NCBI RefSeq assembly: GCF_020520425.1
Contig: NC_079492.1
Coordinates: forward strand, 109,713,157 to 109,777,156
Length of the DNA stretch: 64,000 bases
Reading direction: 5' to 3'
Source of the DNA: Spinacia oleracea
Taxonomy: Eukaryota; Streptophyta; Magnoliopsida; Caryophyllales; Amaranthaceae
Below the pieces are notes generated by a model. It was not told the origin of the DNA, searched no databases, and saw nothing but the letters and a program-made list of their open reading frames with translations. A program made the translations under genes and the position numbers. Each line of letters starts with the position of its first letter. Within the stretch, counting starts at the first letter, position 1. Below are positions 37,290 to 50,318 of the stretch, in pieces.

Positions 37290-38670
37290 TGAAGGAAATA
37301 ATGCCCTTGGTCCAAGTATGCATTCTATATTAAGTCTAATAAATGCGGTTCAGTATTAATTAACAAGTTAATAATTCAGTGAGATCAAGTGAGCTGAATG
37401 CCTAGCTAGAGGCCGCTTCAGTTCAAGTGGAATTAATGATATTAATCCACAGCTTACTCTTGACTGAACCCGTAGGGTCACACAAATAGTACGTAAACGG
37501 ATCAAGTATTTAATGGCATTAAATACTCCATCTATGGATATTCGGAATCGACGGATCTTGGTTTCAGTGGGAGCTGAGATCGTCACAGGCAAGAAATGAA
37601 TACTCCGGAAACGATGATATTGCCGGAAACGGAAATATGGATCGTATCGGAAATATAAATATTATCCAAGTCGTAGATGTTGCCGGAAACGGAAACATGG
37701 TACGTATCGGAAAATATTATCGGAAATGGAAATATTGCCGGAATCGGAAATATTGCCGGAAACGGAAATATTGTCAGAAACGGAAATATTATCGGAATCG
37801 GAAAATAATTCCGGAAACGGAAATATTAAATATTTGTTCGAAACGGAAATTAATTCCGGAATCGGAAATATTAAATATTGTTCGTATAGGAAATAAATTC
37901 CGGAATCGGGAATTTAATCGAAAGCGTATCGTACGAATTAGCATCGGACGAGGCTCGCTAGACGAAGGCCCATCACGAAGCCAGGCCATCGCCCAGCAAG
38001 CCACACGCATCACCAACACACGCCAAAGCCTCGACCAGGCCTAGCGCAAGCCAGGCCCAGCCGAAGCCATGGGCGCGCGCGGACAGTAGCATGGGCCGAG
38101 CGCTGTGCGCTCAGCGTGGGCCGCAAGGCCTGCGCGGGTGTACAGTGCTCGTGCGATGCTCGTGTGCAAATCCTAAAGCTATCGGGATTCGATAAAAGAT
38201 TAAATCCTAAACCTATTAGATAAAGTTTATTTAAATAGAGTCCTAGCAGGATTCTAATTAAATAAATTAGTATCCTAATAGGATTCCAATTCCTTTTCCA
38301 TACCTCTATAAATAAGGGCCTAGGGTCATTATTTATATATAACTTTTCAAGTATTCAAAGCTAGGATTTTGAAGCAGAAAAATCAGCCATAACTCTTGCC
38401 CATTTAGACGAAAATAAGTAGTACCTTAAGGGCGATTCTAGTTGGTCAATCTTAAGGCGGATCCGGACGTGCTGTGGACTATCTACGGAGGGACGACACT
38501 TGGAGTCCTAAAGACTTGTTCTTGTTCGGTTCGGGCGCAGCTAGGGAAGGCACGCAACAAAGAGTATGCATCTAAACTATGCTAAATGATTATGTGTAAA
38601 TAATATGTTTTCCTGGCTTTATGGTTTTTCCGCATGATTTATGAATTGTCATATGTATCATAACCTAACA
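37290..38670 (+). mobile_element. Copy C 5' LTR (1381 bp)
   Basis: TGAAGGAAATAATGCCC ... CATAACCTAACA, TG...CA ends, in the plus orientation. TATA box TATAAATA at 38307-38314 sets U3 at about 1.0 kb. It holds the TTTCCG array in inverse (CGGAAA) form at 37600-37930 and a GC-rich segment at 37960-38180. The flank before it is GTATC (37285-37289), but no far-end copy can be tested because the element is chimeric. Confidence 0.9.
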
Positions 38671-38671
38671 G

Positions 38672-38685
38672 TGGTATCACGAGCC
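38672..38685 (+). promoter_or_regulatory. Copy C primer-binding site
   Basis: TGGTATCACGAGCC, one base after the LTR; the same extra-C variant of the initiator tRNA-Met site as in A, D and E. Confidence 0.75.
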
Positions 38686-39238
38686 TCTTATTATTTTCAT
38701 AATCTAAATTGCATGAACATGGTTAAATATTACAAATTTGCAAGAATTAAAGGGGGTGATTAATTTTCGTAATTGTTAATTAATTGCAAATTGCGTTTAT
38801 TTAATTATACGTCCGCAGTTTTTCGGCATTTTCTTCGTTACTCATCCAAATCGAGTGATTTTTGTGTCAATTCCGCATGTAAAAGGCATTCTAAAATTTT
38901 GACAAAAATAGTAATTTTCGGCCGAACCCAGAATTCTCAAATTCGAAGCCTAACTATGACTTTTCGGAGGTTTTAGTTTTTCGAATGCAAAATTTCGTAA
39001 ATTTAAGATGTTAAATTAAATATTTGCGATTCTTGTTTTTAAATCTTGAATTTTTGATTGACCTACTGTATATGTTTAACAAGTTTGAATGCCTAGCCTT
39101 GTTAATTATGCAATCTAATTTGTAATTATGATTAATTTGTTGAAAATTGGAATAATTTAGAATTAATTTGATTTTCATAATTAGTTATAATTTAATTAGA
39201 TACCTATGATTAAAAACCACCATAAAAATTGTAAATTT
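38686..39238 (+). mobile_element. Copy C leader fragment ending at inverted junction
   Basis: Follows the family leader (reverse complement of 46910-47453 in D) and stops near 39238, where minus-oriented LTR sequence of copy D begins. C and D are therefore fused with opposite orientation. Confidence 0.8.
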
Positions 39239-39968
39239 GTGTTGGTGATGTGTGTGGCTTGCTGGACGTGGGCCTGGCTTCGTGCTGGGCCTTCGTCTAG
39301 CAAGCTCGTCCGATGCTAATTCGTACGACGCGCTTCCGATTAATTTTCCGATTCCGGAATTCATTTCCGATACGAACAATATTTAACATTTCCGATTCCG
39401 GAATTAATTTCCGTTTCGAACAAATATTTAATATTTCCGTTTCCGGAATTATTTTCCGATTCCGATAATATTTCCGATTCAGACAATATTTCCGTTTCCG
39501 GCAATATTTCCGATTCCGACAATATTTCCATTTCCGATAATATTTTCCGATACGTACCATGTTTCCGTTTCCGGCAACATCTACGACTTGGATAATATTT
39601 ATATTTCCGATACGATCCATATTTCCGTTTCCGGCAATATCATCATTTCCGGAGTATTCATTTGCTTGCCTTTGACGATCTCAGCTCCCACTGGAACCAA
39701 GATCCGTCGATTCCGAATATCCATAGATGGAGTATTTAATGCCATTAAATACTTGATCCGTTTACGTACTATTTGTGTGACCCTACGGGTTCAGTCAAGA
39801 GTAAGCTGTGGATTAATATCATTAATTCCACTTGAACTGAAGCGGCCTCTAGCTAGGCATTCATCTCACTTGATCTCACTGAATTATTAACTTGTTAATT
39901 AATACTGAACCGCATTTATTAGACTTAACATTGAATGCATACTTGGACCAAGGGCATTATTTCCTTCA
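39239..39968 (-). mobile_element. Copy D 3' LTR, truncated
   Basis: Retains about 730 bp to the terminus TTTCCTTCA at 39968. It is almost identical to the matching part of D's 5' LTR (48163-48860), so D inserted recently. The first ~20 bases (39239-39258) resemble the C/G-type LTR instead, a small patch at the junction. Confidence 0.8.
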
Positions 39969-40720
39969 GTCTCCCACTTGTCCTTAGGGACAAGTGTGCA
40001 TTTCCTAATTCCTATGTCGCTCGATGCTTGCTCTTGAACATAAGGTAAGAGTTGTCATCCTTATTATGTCCAGAGGTGTTCCTCGGTTTCAGAGTTCAAC
40101 TGATCAAATAAACAGATAATCATAGCCTATGATTCATCCGAGCACGGCCATGCATTTCACAGTTCCTAGCTCTCCGAGTGGCCTTGTACAACTTTTAAGC
40201 ATCTCATCCCGATTTATGGGAGGAAATCCCAATCTTGCGATCTTGAGATTAGACTTCGTTTGATAGGTGATTACCTGAGCGTTGCCTTTATAGCCTCCTT
40301 TTACGGTGCGACGGTTGGTCAACGTCAAAGCAACCAGTTCTCAAACAAGTAATCTCAAATCACTCAGGTATTGAGGATTTAGTGTCTAATAATTTTAATG
40401 AAATTTACTTATGACAGATTTTCATCTCTTACAGTAAAGTTTCATAGGTCTTGTCCGATACTAGTCTTCCCAAAGTAAGTATCTATGCAAATGATTATGA
40501 CATTGCCATGTCCACATAGTTCAAGAAACAGAACTACTAGTCATCTTGCATTCTAATCGTCTAACGTTTTCTATGCGTCCAATTTTATAGAAAACTCCGA
40601 CTAGGGACCATTTTCAACCTTTGACATTCAAGTTCACTTGATACACATTTCTTAGTCACAGGACTGGTCCTGACAGTCTATCTTGAATATTTCGTCAAAT
40701 TGAAGGGACTCATCATTTAA
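39969..40720 (-). mobile_element. Copy D PPT and pol-distal non-coding region
   Basis: Same sequence as the region between pol and 3' LTR in B and E, including the PPT, the adjacent 9-bp stem (39975-39996) and the counterpart of the antisense ORF (ATG at 40129). Here that ORF carries a Ser to Pro change and a one-base deletion that breaks the frame. Confidence 0.8.
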
Positions 40721-43700
40721 TACTAAACCAAGATTAAATGGAATATGAAAATACATTTCATATATGATAAATGTTCAACCCCAATGTTTTACAACCATGG
40801 GCCTTAAACCCATCTTTAAAACAGTTCATGGAATTTCAAAGCTATGTTTGATTTCCAGTGCTACAATGTGAGTGTTGCTTCTCACTTGTTGCATAGGTTT
40901 AGTTATCATGCTTTGCCAATCTTAATATCCTTTTCATCGAATGATTTTCGAGATATGATGATAAGATCTTTTGAGTTTGTTTATTATGTGATCTAGTCTT
41001 TCTTACTTAAATAGTGGTTCTACGCATTTTGCAATGAAGAACCATCAAGGTAGCAGACATGTGATCCACCCAAGTTCAGTGAAGAACTCTTTAATATAAA
41101 CAACTCTATTTTATTGCTTCTTAGGCAATAAGTACTTTTACTTCAACTGTATAGGTTGCTAGTGATGCTTTGTTTGGATTTACTTATCCAAGCAGTTCAC
41201 AGATATGTGGAAGACTCTCCAACTATATCTTAGAACATAGAAATTATTATTTTAATTTCCCACGCAACAACTCATGGTCTTCAATCCATGTTGCCATTTC
41301 AAAACACGATGCTCTTTAGCTCGTCCTTGTCAATGGTTAACTCCAAAGGGTCTTGCTTGATCCTTTGCCAGTGTTTATGCGTGTAGCATCAATATTTAGC
41401 ATATCTTTATTTCCTTGAATCAAGAACTATTCCTATGTACCTTTTAAGTACCATAAGTATTCTTGATTTCAATCTAGTTGATCTTCACTTAGATCAATAG
41501 AGATTGGTATATGTTCCTCATGCCTAAAGTCATACGATACATTTTTGGCGATCCTCATATTATATCATACATGATAAATTCTTTTGCAGAATAATTCTCA
41601 ATTGAATTGTATTCATGTAACTTTAGCTCATTCAATTTCAGTAGATACTGAATCCAGCTAAATTCTTTGACATATAATATAGGTTAAGAATCTCACTTAG
41701 ATCCTTTGATGTTTTAACTTAGTAAATGCTTATACATAGTTCAAACATTCTTTTACTTAGATTTATTCATATGGGTCGAATATCTCCAATGGAGTCTTTC
41801 GTGTTTGATTTAGTAAATGCCATTACTTAATCTAAAACAATTTCATAAGATCTTTGTAAATAGATCTTAGTACCCAGTATGTACTAAGTTTCGCCTTGGT
41901 CCATCATTGATGAATAATCTCAAATCTAAGTCATTAGCATTTGAATGTTATTTTACAATAGAGAGATATGTGTGTGATACACATAGGACCAATTAAGTTT
42001 TTATGTACTCCCACTAAACTTCTTATATATCTATAAGAATCATGTATATTTTATGAAACTAAAATACTTATTAGCTTCACTAAAATACATTTCTAATTCC
42101 CAATTGCTTGCTTAAATCTTTACTTAGATTTTATAAACTAGCTTTTCTTTTCAAGCATTTATTTGGATCCACAAATCCTATGACATACCATGTACATAGT
42201 TTATTCCAACATTTGATTGAGGAATACGTTTTGTCATCCAATTGCTATATGTACCAATATGCAATCATTGCTTGAATTATAGACTCGAGCATTACGATTA
42301 TGCATGAGGTTTCAACACAATCCACACCGTGAATTTGCTTGTAACCTTTTAGCAACTAATCTAGATTTGTGTTGTGAACACAATTTCATGTTTGATGGTT
42401 TTTGTCCTTAAAACAAACTTGCAACCAATAGGTGTGAACCTATTCTTGCAAATCAACAAAATTTCAATTTTGTCATCAAAACATTGAGTATGTTTTATGG
42501 CCTCTAACCATTTAAAACATTTGAGTCTATATATGGCCTCTAACCATTTTAGGGAATCTAGGTTTCGTCATAGCTTTCTTACAGGTCACAAACTCATTAA
42601 TCTACATGATAATAGTTTGACTGCAAGTTGTAGGTTTCTTCACTATCTAATAGAAAAATTGCATAGTTTCAGTGACCTGAACTCCATGTTTCTTCACTAT
42701 CTAATAGAAGAATCTCATAGTTTCAGTGATTTGAACTCTATGCCTACTTGGGTATAGAACATCAAACAATAGAATATCAATAGCCACTTGAAAGTCCTTT
42801 GAATATTCTGTTCTCCTTGAAGCACTTGTAAAGTCTTCTAAGAGATGTCTATTCTTTAAAGCCACTTCTAAAGTCCTTAAAGGGAAACATCTTTTTATGT
42901 TTGTTGTTCGCCTCAAAAACTTTCGAGGTCTATTTTCTCCCACTTGTCATTTTGGAAACGAATCTCCAAAAGGACATTATTTCGAGCAAACAAACATTAT
43001 GTTCTCAAAAATTCGTGGTAGAAACATTACCCTTGTGTCTCATTTGAATAAATCACAATGAAACATATATCTATACTTGGGCCTTAGTTTGTCGAATGAC
43101 AAACACTAAGCTCCCACTGAGTTTTGCAACTCTCTAGATATATTTTATGAAAAGTTATTCTAAAATTACTTTTCAATAGCTTTGACGAATTTGGTTTAGT
43201 TTGGTGGTAGTTGAGCATTTTGTTTTAGAAATTATAGGAAAAGTCTTTATGATTCATCATTAATCGAATCAAGTACTAATTGACTTCGATTATTCCAACT
43301 AAGATATGCCATATCTTATGGACCTAGATTGTGAAATTACAACACACAATCATTGATGATCATATTTGGTCTCAAGTAATCATCAACATGATCTAACCTA
43401 GATCTTTATGATTTCTTGCCAAGTGGATTTTATACTTCTGAATCTTTGAACTAGCCAAACAGATTCAACTTATATCACATTTGAGTAAAAAAAAAAACTA
43501 TATTCACTTAAATCCATGTGAAATAATAAAGTCATAAAATCTTTCTTTAGCTTTGAACTCTGTTGTCTAGGCGTTCTAACAATAGTTCATATCTTTTGTT
43601 ACTTTCAACAAGTAAGACTAGTCGTCTTAAATTGATCTAGAAATCAATGAACTTTCAAAAGTCCATCAAAATAGAGCTTTTGAATGTTAACTTGTTGATA

Positions 43701-44780
43701 TGGTCTAAGCAACAATGACAAAGATTAGTGGAACTCAAATCAAGGGGTTGATTTGAACCTAGTAAAGTTTTTATTTAAAGAGTTGTTTGTTTTAATCAAG
43801 CATATTGACTCAAACCGTAAATGATCATTTCATTCAAATAAACAAACAAACAAGCATTGTTTTCGTTCTTCTGAATGTGAGTCTTTCTGTGTTTGAAGCA
43901 GAAATTTAGGTATGCTGATTATGGAACAAAATAGCCATTAAGTTCCAGCCTTTGAAAGGACTTAAAACAAACTAGATGACCCTACAACTAATGTAGCATT
44001 GCCATGCTTCATTTCCCACTTGTAGGCCATTAGTGTAGCCTAGCTTCCATTGTTTGAGTTATTACCGAAGTAAGAACCTCAAGCGGTATATGATACGAAG
44101 GAAGTTTGATTGCTAGGTCACTTCTCTTTAAACATAAACTTATAGGTAGAAACGGAATTGTAAATTCCTTTCATTTATTCCTTTGTTTTCCTATTTCTTG
44201 TACCCTTTCTTATAGTCTTAAGAATTGAATTCTCTAGTGTTGACTTTTATACTTTGTTTAGACATGTCCAATGTCACCAACAAGGTTCTTTACCATTTTA
44301 ATTTATGTTGAATATTTTGTTTCAACTAGATGATCTTACTAGAAGCTTCTAAAGTTCTCTAAGCATCGATCTACTCGAATGTCTAGGGACTAGACTCATT
44401 CGAGAATTAAATGGACAAAGATATTAGGTTGTTAACCATTGGTAAAGCTGAGCGTTTAAACTCAATGCTTTATGATCTCAAAACTACATTGTATTTTGAA
44501 TTCACAAGCACCAATCGGTTTGCCATTCGATTTTGATATTCGAAAACAACCGTAAAAGTCACTAAAAGAAACGTACATTTAAATTGCTCATTTTCTCTCA
44601 TTTCTGTGAATCGTTCTTGGATTCACTACCAATCGAGGAAATTTACTGTTACCTTTCTAAAAGGATTTATTGCAGTGCAAGATATTTAATTATAAACAAT
44701 AATTAAAACATTCATTGAAGCATGCAAAGTCTAAATATTTATCATGAATAATAACTTGAAAATGAAAGCAATCATGCAAT
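40721..44780 (-). pseudogene. Copy D interior: heavily decayed gag-pol
   Basis: No long frame survives, yet landmarks of the pol of B and E can be aligned: ACAATCCACACCGTG near 42320 (the VDYDETF region of RT), TTCTCCCACTTGTCATTTTG near 42935 (integrase C-terminal side) and CATTTCCCACTTGTAGGCC near 44015 (protease side). A 54-bp unit is duplicated in tandem at 42634-42741. The copy at 62146-64000 carries the same decayed interior in the opposite orientation, so decay preceded transposition. Confidence 0.75.
42634..42741. repeat. 54-bp tandem duplication in copy D interior
   Basis: TTTCTTCACTATCTAATAGA begins each unit (42634 and 42688), and both end in TTTCAGTGA-CTGAACTC-ATG. The same pair is present in inverse in copy G (about 63795-63900). 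Confidence 0.85.
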
Positions 44781-47453
44781 TTAAACAAGTCATTAGCATT
44801 TTATTCGAATTATGTGTTCCGGCAGGTGTGAATAAAATGATTCCAAGACCCTAAAACCATTGAAGAATTAAGCACAGTTTGTCGACTCAATTCTAAAACA
44901 TTTTAGGTAAGCAAAAGCCTTTTGCTAATAGTCTAGAAACTACTCTTGGTTGATAGGTACGTCTAAGAACTTATTAGGTAAACCTATCGATTTTGCCACG
45001 ACATAAAAGGACTCCTTACTTATATCGTTGAGTTTCACCAAAACTAACATGTACTCACAATTATTTGTGTACCTTGCCCCTTTAGGACCAATAAGTAACA
45101 CCTCGCTGAGCGAAAACTATTACTAGATTGATGTAAAGGATATCCAAGCAAGTGTATATTTTGGCATGGCACCTTTTAACTCAATTTTTAAGTTTGGAAC
45201 TTAAGGCTCTTACTATGTTGGTTAGATTTTAAGTGAACTAAAATCCTTAATCATGCAACATAATCAAGCTTTGATCTCATGCATTTTAAGACATATTTAA
45301 AAGCAATAAATAACTTAAAACATGCATAAGATAAATGTGATCTAGTATGGCCCGACTTCATCTTGAAGCTTTAACTTCAAAGTCCGTCTTGAAAATCTCC
45401 GTGGGAGGCACCATTTTCTTCAAATAGGATAAGCTATAACTAATTACAACTATTTGATGGTACGCAGACCATATTTGAATTGAAAAATAACTTTGGTACT
45501 ATAGACCAATTACATTCAAATTAATGGTACGCAGACCATATTTTCTATCCTATTTGGGCCATACTAGTCACTTCATAACCTGCAAAACAGTACATATACA
45601 ATATATACCATTCACCCATTCATTAACATGAATGGCCCACATAGCTGGTTAGTAAAACACATTATGCATCACATAAACATTTGCATCAATTAATCAAGGG
45701 CACCAATAATCTACCAATTATTCAGTCCTTATTAATTCTAATCAAGTTGTTTTAACCTTAAGGATTTGTAGACCTAATCAAGAGTTTATGACAAAAAGGG
45801 CTCCCACTTAAACCAATAAATTCATATGCTTTACTAATTTTAAACATAAAAATGTATTTCTAGTCTAACCGGAAACATACAAAATTAATTAAAATTTAAA
45901 GCTCATATAAATTTATAATTGAATCCAAAAAGTTTAATTTAATTTCAGTCGTATTTAAATTAATTCATGATTTTAATTTTAGTAAAATAATTAGAATAAA
46001 TAAAATTTATTATAATTACAATATTCAAAATTAAAATCCAAGAAAATAATTTAAATTATTAATTTTAAAATTAATTAAAATTACGTAAACTGAAAATTTC
46101 AAATTAAAATTTCAAAACGATCTAATCGCAACGCAAACATCTCACGCATCGCACGCCCATGGGCCACACGCACACAGCCATCGCTGGCCATGTGCGCGCA
46201 GCCCATGCGCTGCGTCGCATAGCTGCTGCTGCCATCCTTCGCAAGCCATCGCGCGAGCTGGTGATCCCTGCGCGCGCGCCAGCGCTCGATGCACGCGAGC
46301 TAGCGTTCGCTGCGCGCGCTTGCCAGCGCTCGCTGTGCGCGCTCGCCAGCGCTCGCTGTGCGCGCTCGCCAGCGCTCGCTTGATGCGAGCCAGCGCTCGC
46401 TGCGCGCGGCATCGACGCTGGGCGCAACACTCGTGGCACGCGAGCTTGCGCTCGCTGCGCGCGCTTGCGCGAGGCAGTGCGCGTTGTGGCGCAGCTCGCT
46501 TGCTGCCCACACGCGACTGCCGTGCCTTGCCTTCGCCCATGCCCATTCGTCCATTGATCATAGCCCACGACGCAAGGCAGTGCTGCTGCCTTGTGCTCGT
46601 GCACCATGGCCTTGCTCATTTCATTCGTGCCGCATGGGCGACGAGCTCCCTTGCTCGTCGTCACATGCCCGCACTATACAACACCCCTTAAGGGTAACAC
46701 GTAGCGTCCATTGCTTTGTGCGTGCAAGTTATACGAACGAATCGCATAAAATTTAAAATTTTATATTTAAAATTAATGACAAATTAATAAATAATATTAA
46801 TTTCATAATTTTAGGGCGAAAAATCGAAAATTTATTATTCAATTGATTTCCGATTAACATGGATTCAAGTCTAGGTCATAAAAAATTTAAAATTTATCAT
46901 AAATTTACAATTTTTATGGTGGTTTTTAATCATAGGTATCTAATTCAATTATAATGAATTATGAAAATCAAATTAATTCTAAATTATTCTAATTTTCAAC
47001 AAATTAATCATAATTACAAATTAGATTGCATAATTAACAAGGCTAGGCATTCAAACTTGTTAAACATATACATTAGGTCAATTAAAAATTCAAGATTTAT
47101 CAACAAGAATCGCAAATATTTAATTTAACATCTTAAATTTACGAAATTTTGCATTCGAAAAACTAAAACCTTCGAAAAGTCATAGTTAGGCTTCGAAATT
47201 GAGAATTCTGGGTTCGGCCGAAAAAAATTATTTTTGTCAAAATTTTAGAATGCCTTTTACATGCGGAATTGACACAAAAATCACTCGATTTGGATGAGTA
47301 ACGAAGAAACTGCCGAAAAACTGCGTACGTATAATTAAATAAACGCAATTTGCAATTAATTAACAATTACGAAAATTAATCACCCCTTTTAATTCTTGCA
47401 AATTTGTAATATTTAACCATGTTCATGCAATTTAGATTATGAAAATAATAAGA
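44781..47453 (-). mobile_element. Copy D 5' leader
   Basis: Returns to the shared family leader from about 44790, with paired hairpins at 45457-45472 and 45524-45539, a GC-rich cassette at 46130-46720, and AT-rich sequence up to the PBS. Overlapping ORFs on both strands in the GC part are repeat artefacts. Confidence 0.8.
46310..46385. repeat. 23-bp GC-rich tandem repeat in copy D leader
   Basis: GCCAGCGCTCGCTGTGCGCG-type 23-bp units occur two and a half times from 46322, part of a longer run of GCTCGC/GCGCGC words. This explains the open frames on five or six strands/frames here. Confidence 0.8.
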
Positions 47454-47467
47454 GGCTCGTGATACCA
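47454..47467 (-). promoter_or_regulatory. Copy D primer-binding site
   Basis: Minus-strand TGGTATCACGAGCC, one base inside the 5' LTR. Its intactness is what a non-autonomous element needs to be reverse-transcribed by a helper. Confidence 0.75.
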
Positions 47468-47468
47468 C

Positions 47469-48860
47469 TGTTAGATTATGATACATATGACAATTCATAA
47501 ATCATGCGGAAACAACCATTAAGCCAGGAATACATATTATTTACACGTAATCATTTAGCATAGTTTAGATGCATACTCTTTGTTGCGTGCCTTCCCTAGC
47601 TGCGCCCGAACCGAACAAGAACAAGTCTTTAGGACTCCAAGTGTCGTCCCTCCGTAGATAGTCCACAGCACGTCCGGATCAGCCTTAAGATTGACCAACT
47701 AGAATCGCCCTTAAGGTACTAATAATTTTCGGCACTTTTAGGCAAGATGTGTGACTGAATTTTTCACTCAAAAACTCACTTTGAATACTTGAAAACTCGT
47801 TATAAATTGTGAACCCATGCCACATATTTATAGGGGTATGGAAAGAGAATTGGAATCCTACTAGGATACGAATTAATTAAATTAGAATCCTAGTGGAACT
47901 CTTATTTAATTAATTTATCTTTTAGGATTAGGAATTTAATCATTAAACGAATCCTATACGCTTTAGGTTTCGTATGTGAACACAAACACACACGCACGCA
48001 CAGCAGCCCACGAGGGGCTCCATGCGCGCGCGCGCACAGCCCGAGCAACGCAGCCCAATTGCCACGAAGCCCACGACTGCCGCAGCCTTGGGCGTGCGCT
48101 GGGCCTGCCTTGCGGTGGGACTGGCGCAGCCTTGGGCTGGCGTGTTGTGGCGCGCGTTTCCCTTGCTGGACGTGGGCCTGGCTTCGTGCTGGGCCTTCGT
48201 CTAGCAAGCTCGTCCGATGCTAATTCGTACGACGCGCTTCCGATTAATTTTCCGATTCCGGAATTCATTTCCGATACGAACAATATTTAACATTTCCGAT
48301 TCCGGAATTAATTTCCGTTTCGAACAAATATTTAATATTTCCGTTTCCGGAATTATTTTCCGATTCCGATAATATTTCCGATTCAGACAATATTTCCGTT
48401 TCCGGCAATATTTCCGATTCCGGCAATATTTCCATTTCCGATAATATTTTCCGATACGTACCATGTTTCCGTTTCCGGCAACATCTACGACTTGGATAAT
48501 ATTTATATTTCCGATACGATCCATATTTCCGTTTCCGGCAATATCATCATTTCCGGAGTATTCATTTGCTTGCCTTTGACGATCTCAGCTCCCACTGGAA
48601 CCAAGATCCGTCGATTCCGAATATCCATAGATGGAGTATTTAATGCCATTAAATACTTGATCCGTTTACGTACTATTTGTGTGACCCTACGGGTTCAGTC
48701 AAGAGTAAGCTGTGGATTAATATCATTAATTCCACTTGAACTGAAGCGGCCTCTAGCTAGGCATTCAGCTCACTTGATCTCACTGAATTATTAACTTGTT
48801 AATTAATACTGAACCGCATTTATTAGACTTAACATTGAATGCATACTTGGACCAACGGCA
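47469..48860 (-). mobile_element. Copy D 5' LTR, end lost at junction with F
   Basis: Begins TGTTAGATTATGATACA and follows the family LTR to TTGGACCAACGGCA, then passes into integrase sequence of copy F instead of the expected TTATTTCCTTCA. Its GC-rich segment (47990-48165) differs from those of E and B. Confidence 0.85.
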
Positions 48861-48882
48861 TATGACAAATTCAAGGAATTTC
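48861..48882 (+). pseudogene. Copy F integrase stub left of E
   Basis: About 20 bases of plus-oriented integrase (the DKFKEF region), continued at 59327 after copy E. It ends with ATTTC, the left copy of E's target duplication. Confidence 0.85.
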
Positions 48883-50318
48883 TGTTAGGTTATGATACAT
48901 ATGACAATTCATAAATCATGCGGAAACAACCATTAAGCCAGGAATACATATTATTTACACATAATCATATAGCATAATTTAGATGCATACTCTTTGTTGC
49001 GTGCCTTCCCTAGCTGCGCCCGAACCGAACAAGAACAAGTCTTTAGGACTCCAAGTGTCGTCCCTCCGTAGATAGTCCACAGCACGTCCGGATCCGCCTT
49101 AAGATTGACCAACTAGAATCGCCCCTAAGGTACTATAAATTTTCGGCACTTTTGAGCAAGATGTGTGACTGAATTTTCTCTCAAAAACTCACTTTGAATA
49201 CTTGAAAACTCGTTATAAATTGTGAACCCAGGCCACATATTTATAGGGGTATGGAAAGAGAATTGGAATCCTATTAGGATACGAATTAATTAAATTAGAA
49301 TTATAATAAAACTCTTATTTAATTAATTTATCAAATAGAATTAGGAATTTAATCATTAAACGAATTCTGCACGTTTTAGGTTTCGTATGCGAACACAAAC
49401 ACTTACGCGAGCATGACCCGCAAGCGTGAAGGCCATGCCCGCGCACAGCCCACACGGCCGCACGGCCCACGCGAGCTACAAGCCCACGCGAGCTGCAGCA
49501 ATGCTCGCAGCCCACTGCTCGCAGCTGCGCGCGCTGTGCGCGCTGCCACGGCCTGCTGGGCCTGGCCTTGCGCTGGGCCTGGCGTGGCCTTGGCTGTTCG
49601 TGTGGCGCGCTTGGCTTGCTGGGCGATGGCCTGGCTTCGTGCTGGGCCCTCGTCCGGTAGGCCTTGTCCGATGCTTATTCGTACGATACGCTTCCGATTA
49701 AATTCCCGATTCCGGAATATATTTCCGATACGAACAATATTTAATATTTTCGATTCCGGAATTAATTTCCGTTTCGAACAAATATTTAATATTTCGGAAT
49801 TATTTTCCGATTCCGATAATATTTCCGATTCAGACAATATTTCCGTTTCCGGCAATATTTCCGATTCCGGCAATATTTCTATTTCCGATAATATTTTCCG
49901 ATACGTACCATGTTTCCGTTTCCGGCAACATCTACGACTTGGATAATATTTATATTTCCGATACGATCCATATTTCCGCTTCCGGCAACATCATCGTTTC
50001 CGGAGTATTCATTTCTTGCCTGTGACGATCTCAGCTCCCACTGGAACCAAGATCCGTCGATTCCGAATATCCATAGTTGGAGTATTTAATGCCATTAAAT
50101 ACTTGATCCGTTTACGTACTATTTGTGTGACCCTACGGGTTCAGTCAAGAGTAAGCTGTGGATTAATATCATTAATTCCACTTGAACTGAAGCGGCCTCT
50201 AGCTAGGCATTCAGCTCACTTGATCTCACTGAATTATTAACTTGTTAATTAATACTGAACCGCATTTATTAGACTTATCATTGAATGCATACTTGGACCA
50301 AGGGCATTATTTCCTTCA
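48883..50318 (-). mobile_element. Copy E 3' LTR (1436 bp)
   Basis: TGTTAGGTTATGATACA ... TTTCCTTCA on the plus strand. Minus TATA box (TATTTATA on plus) at 49238-49245, GC-rich segment 49410-49680, TTTCCG array 49690-50000 with a 7-bp shortening relative to the 5' LTR. Confidence 0.95.

Noticed and set aside
46122-46756. Several overlapping ORFs of 70-180 codons on both strands
   Set aside because: GC-rich repeats lack stop codons in most frames; frames are not conserved between copies D and E.
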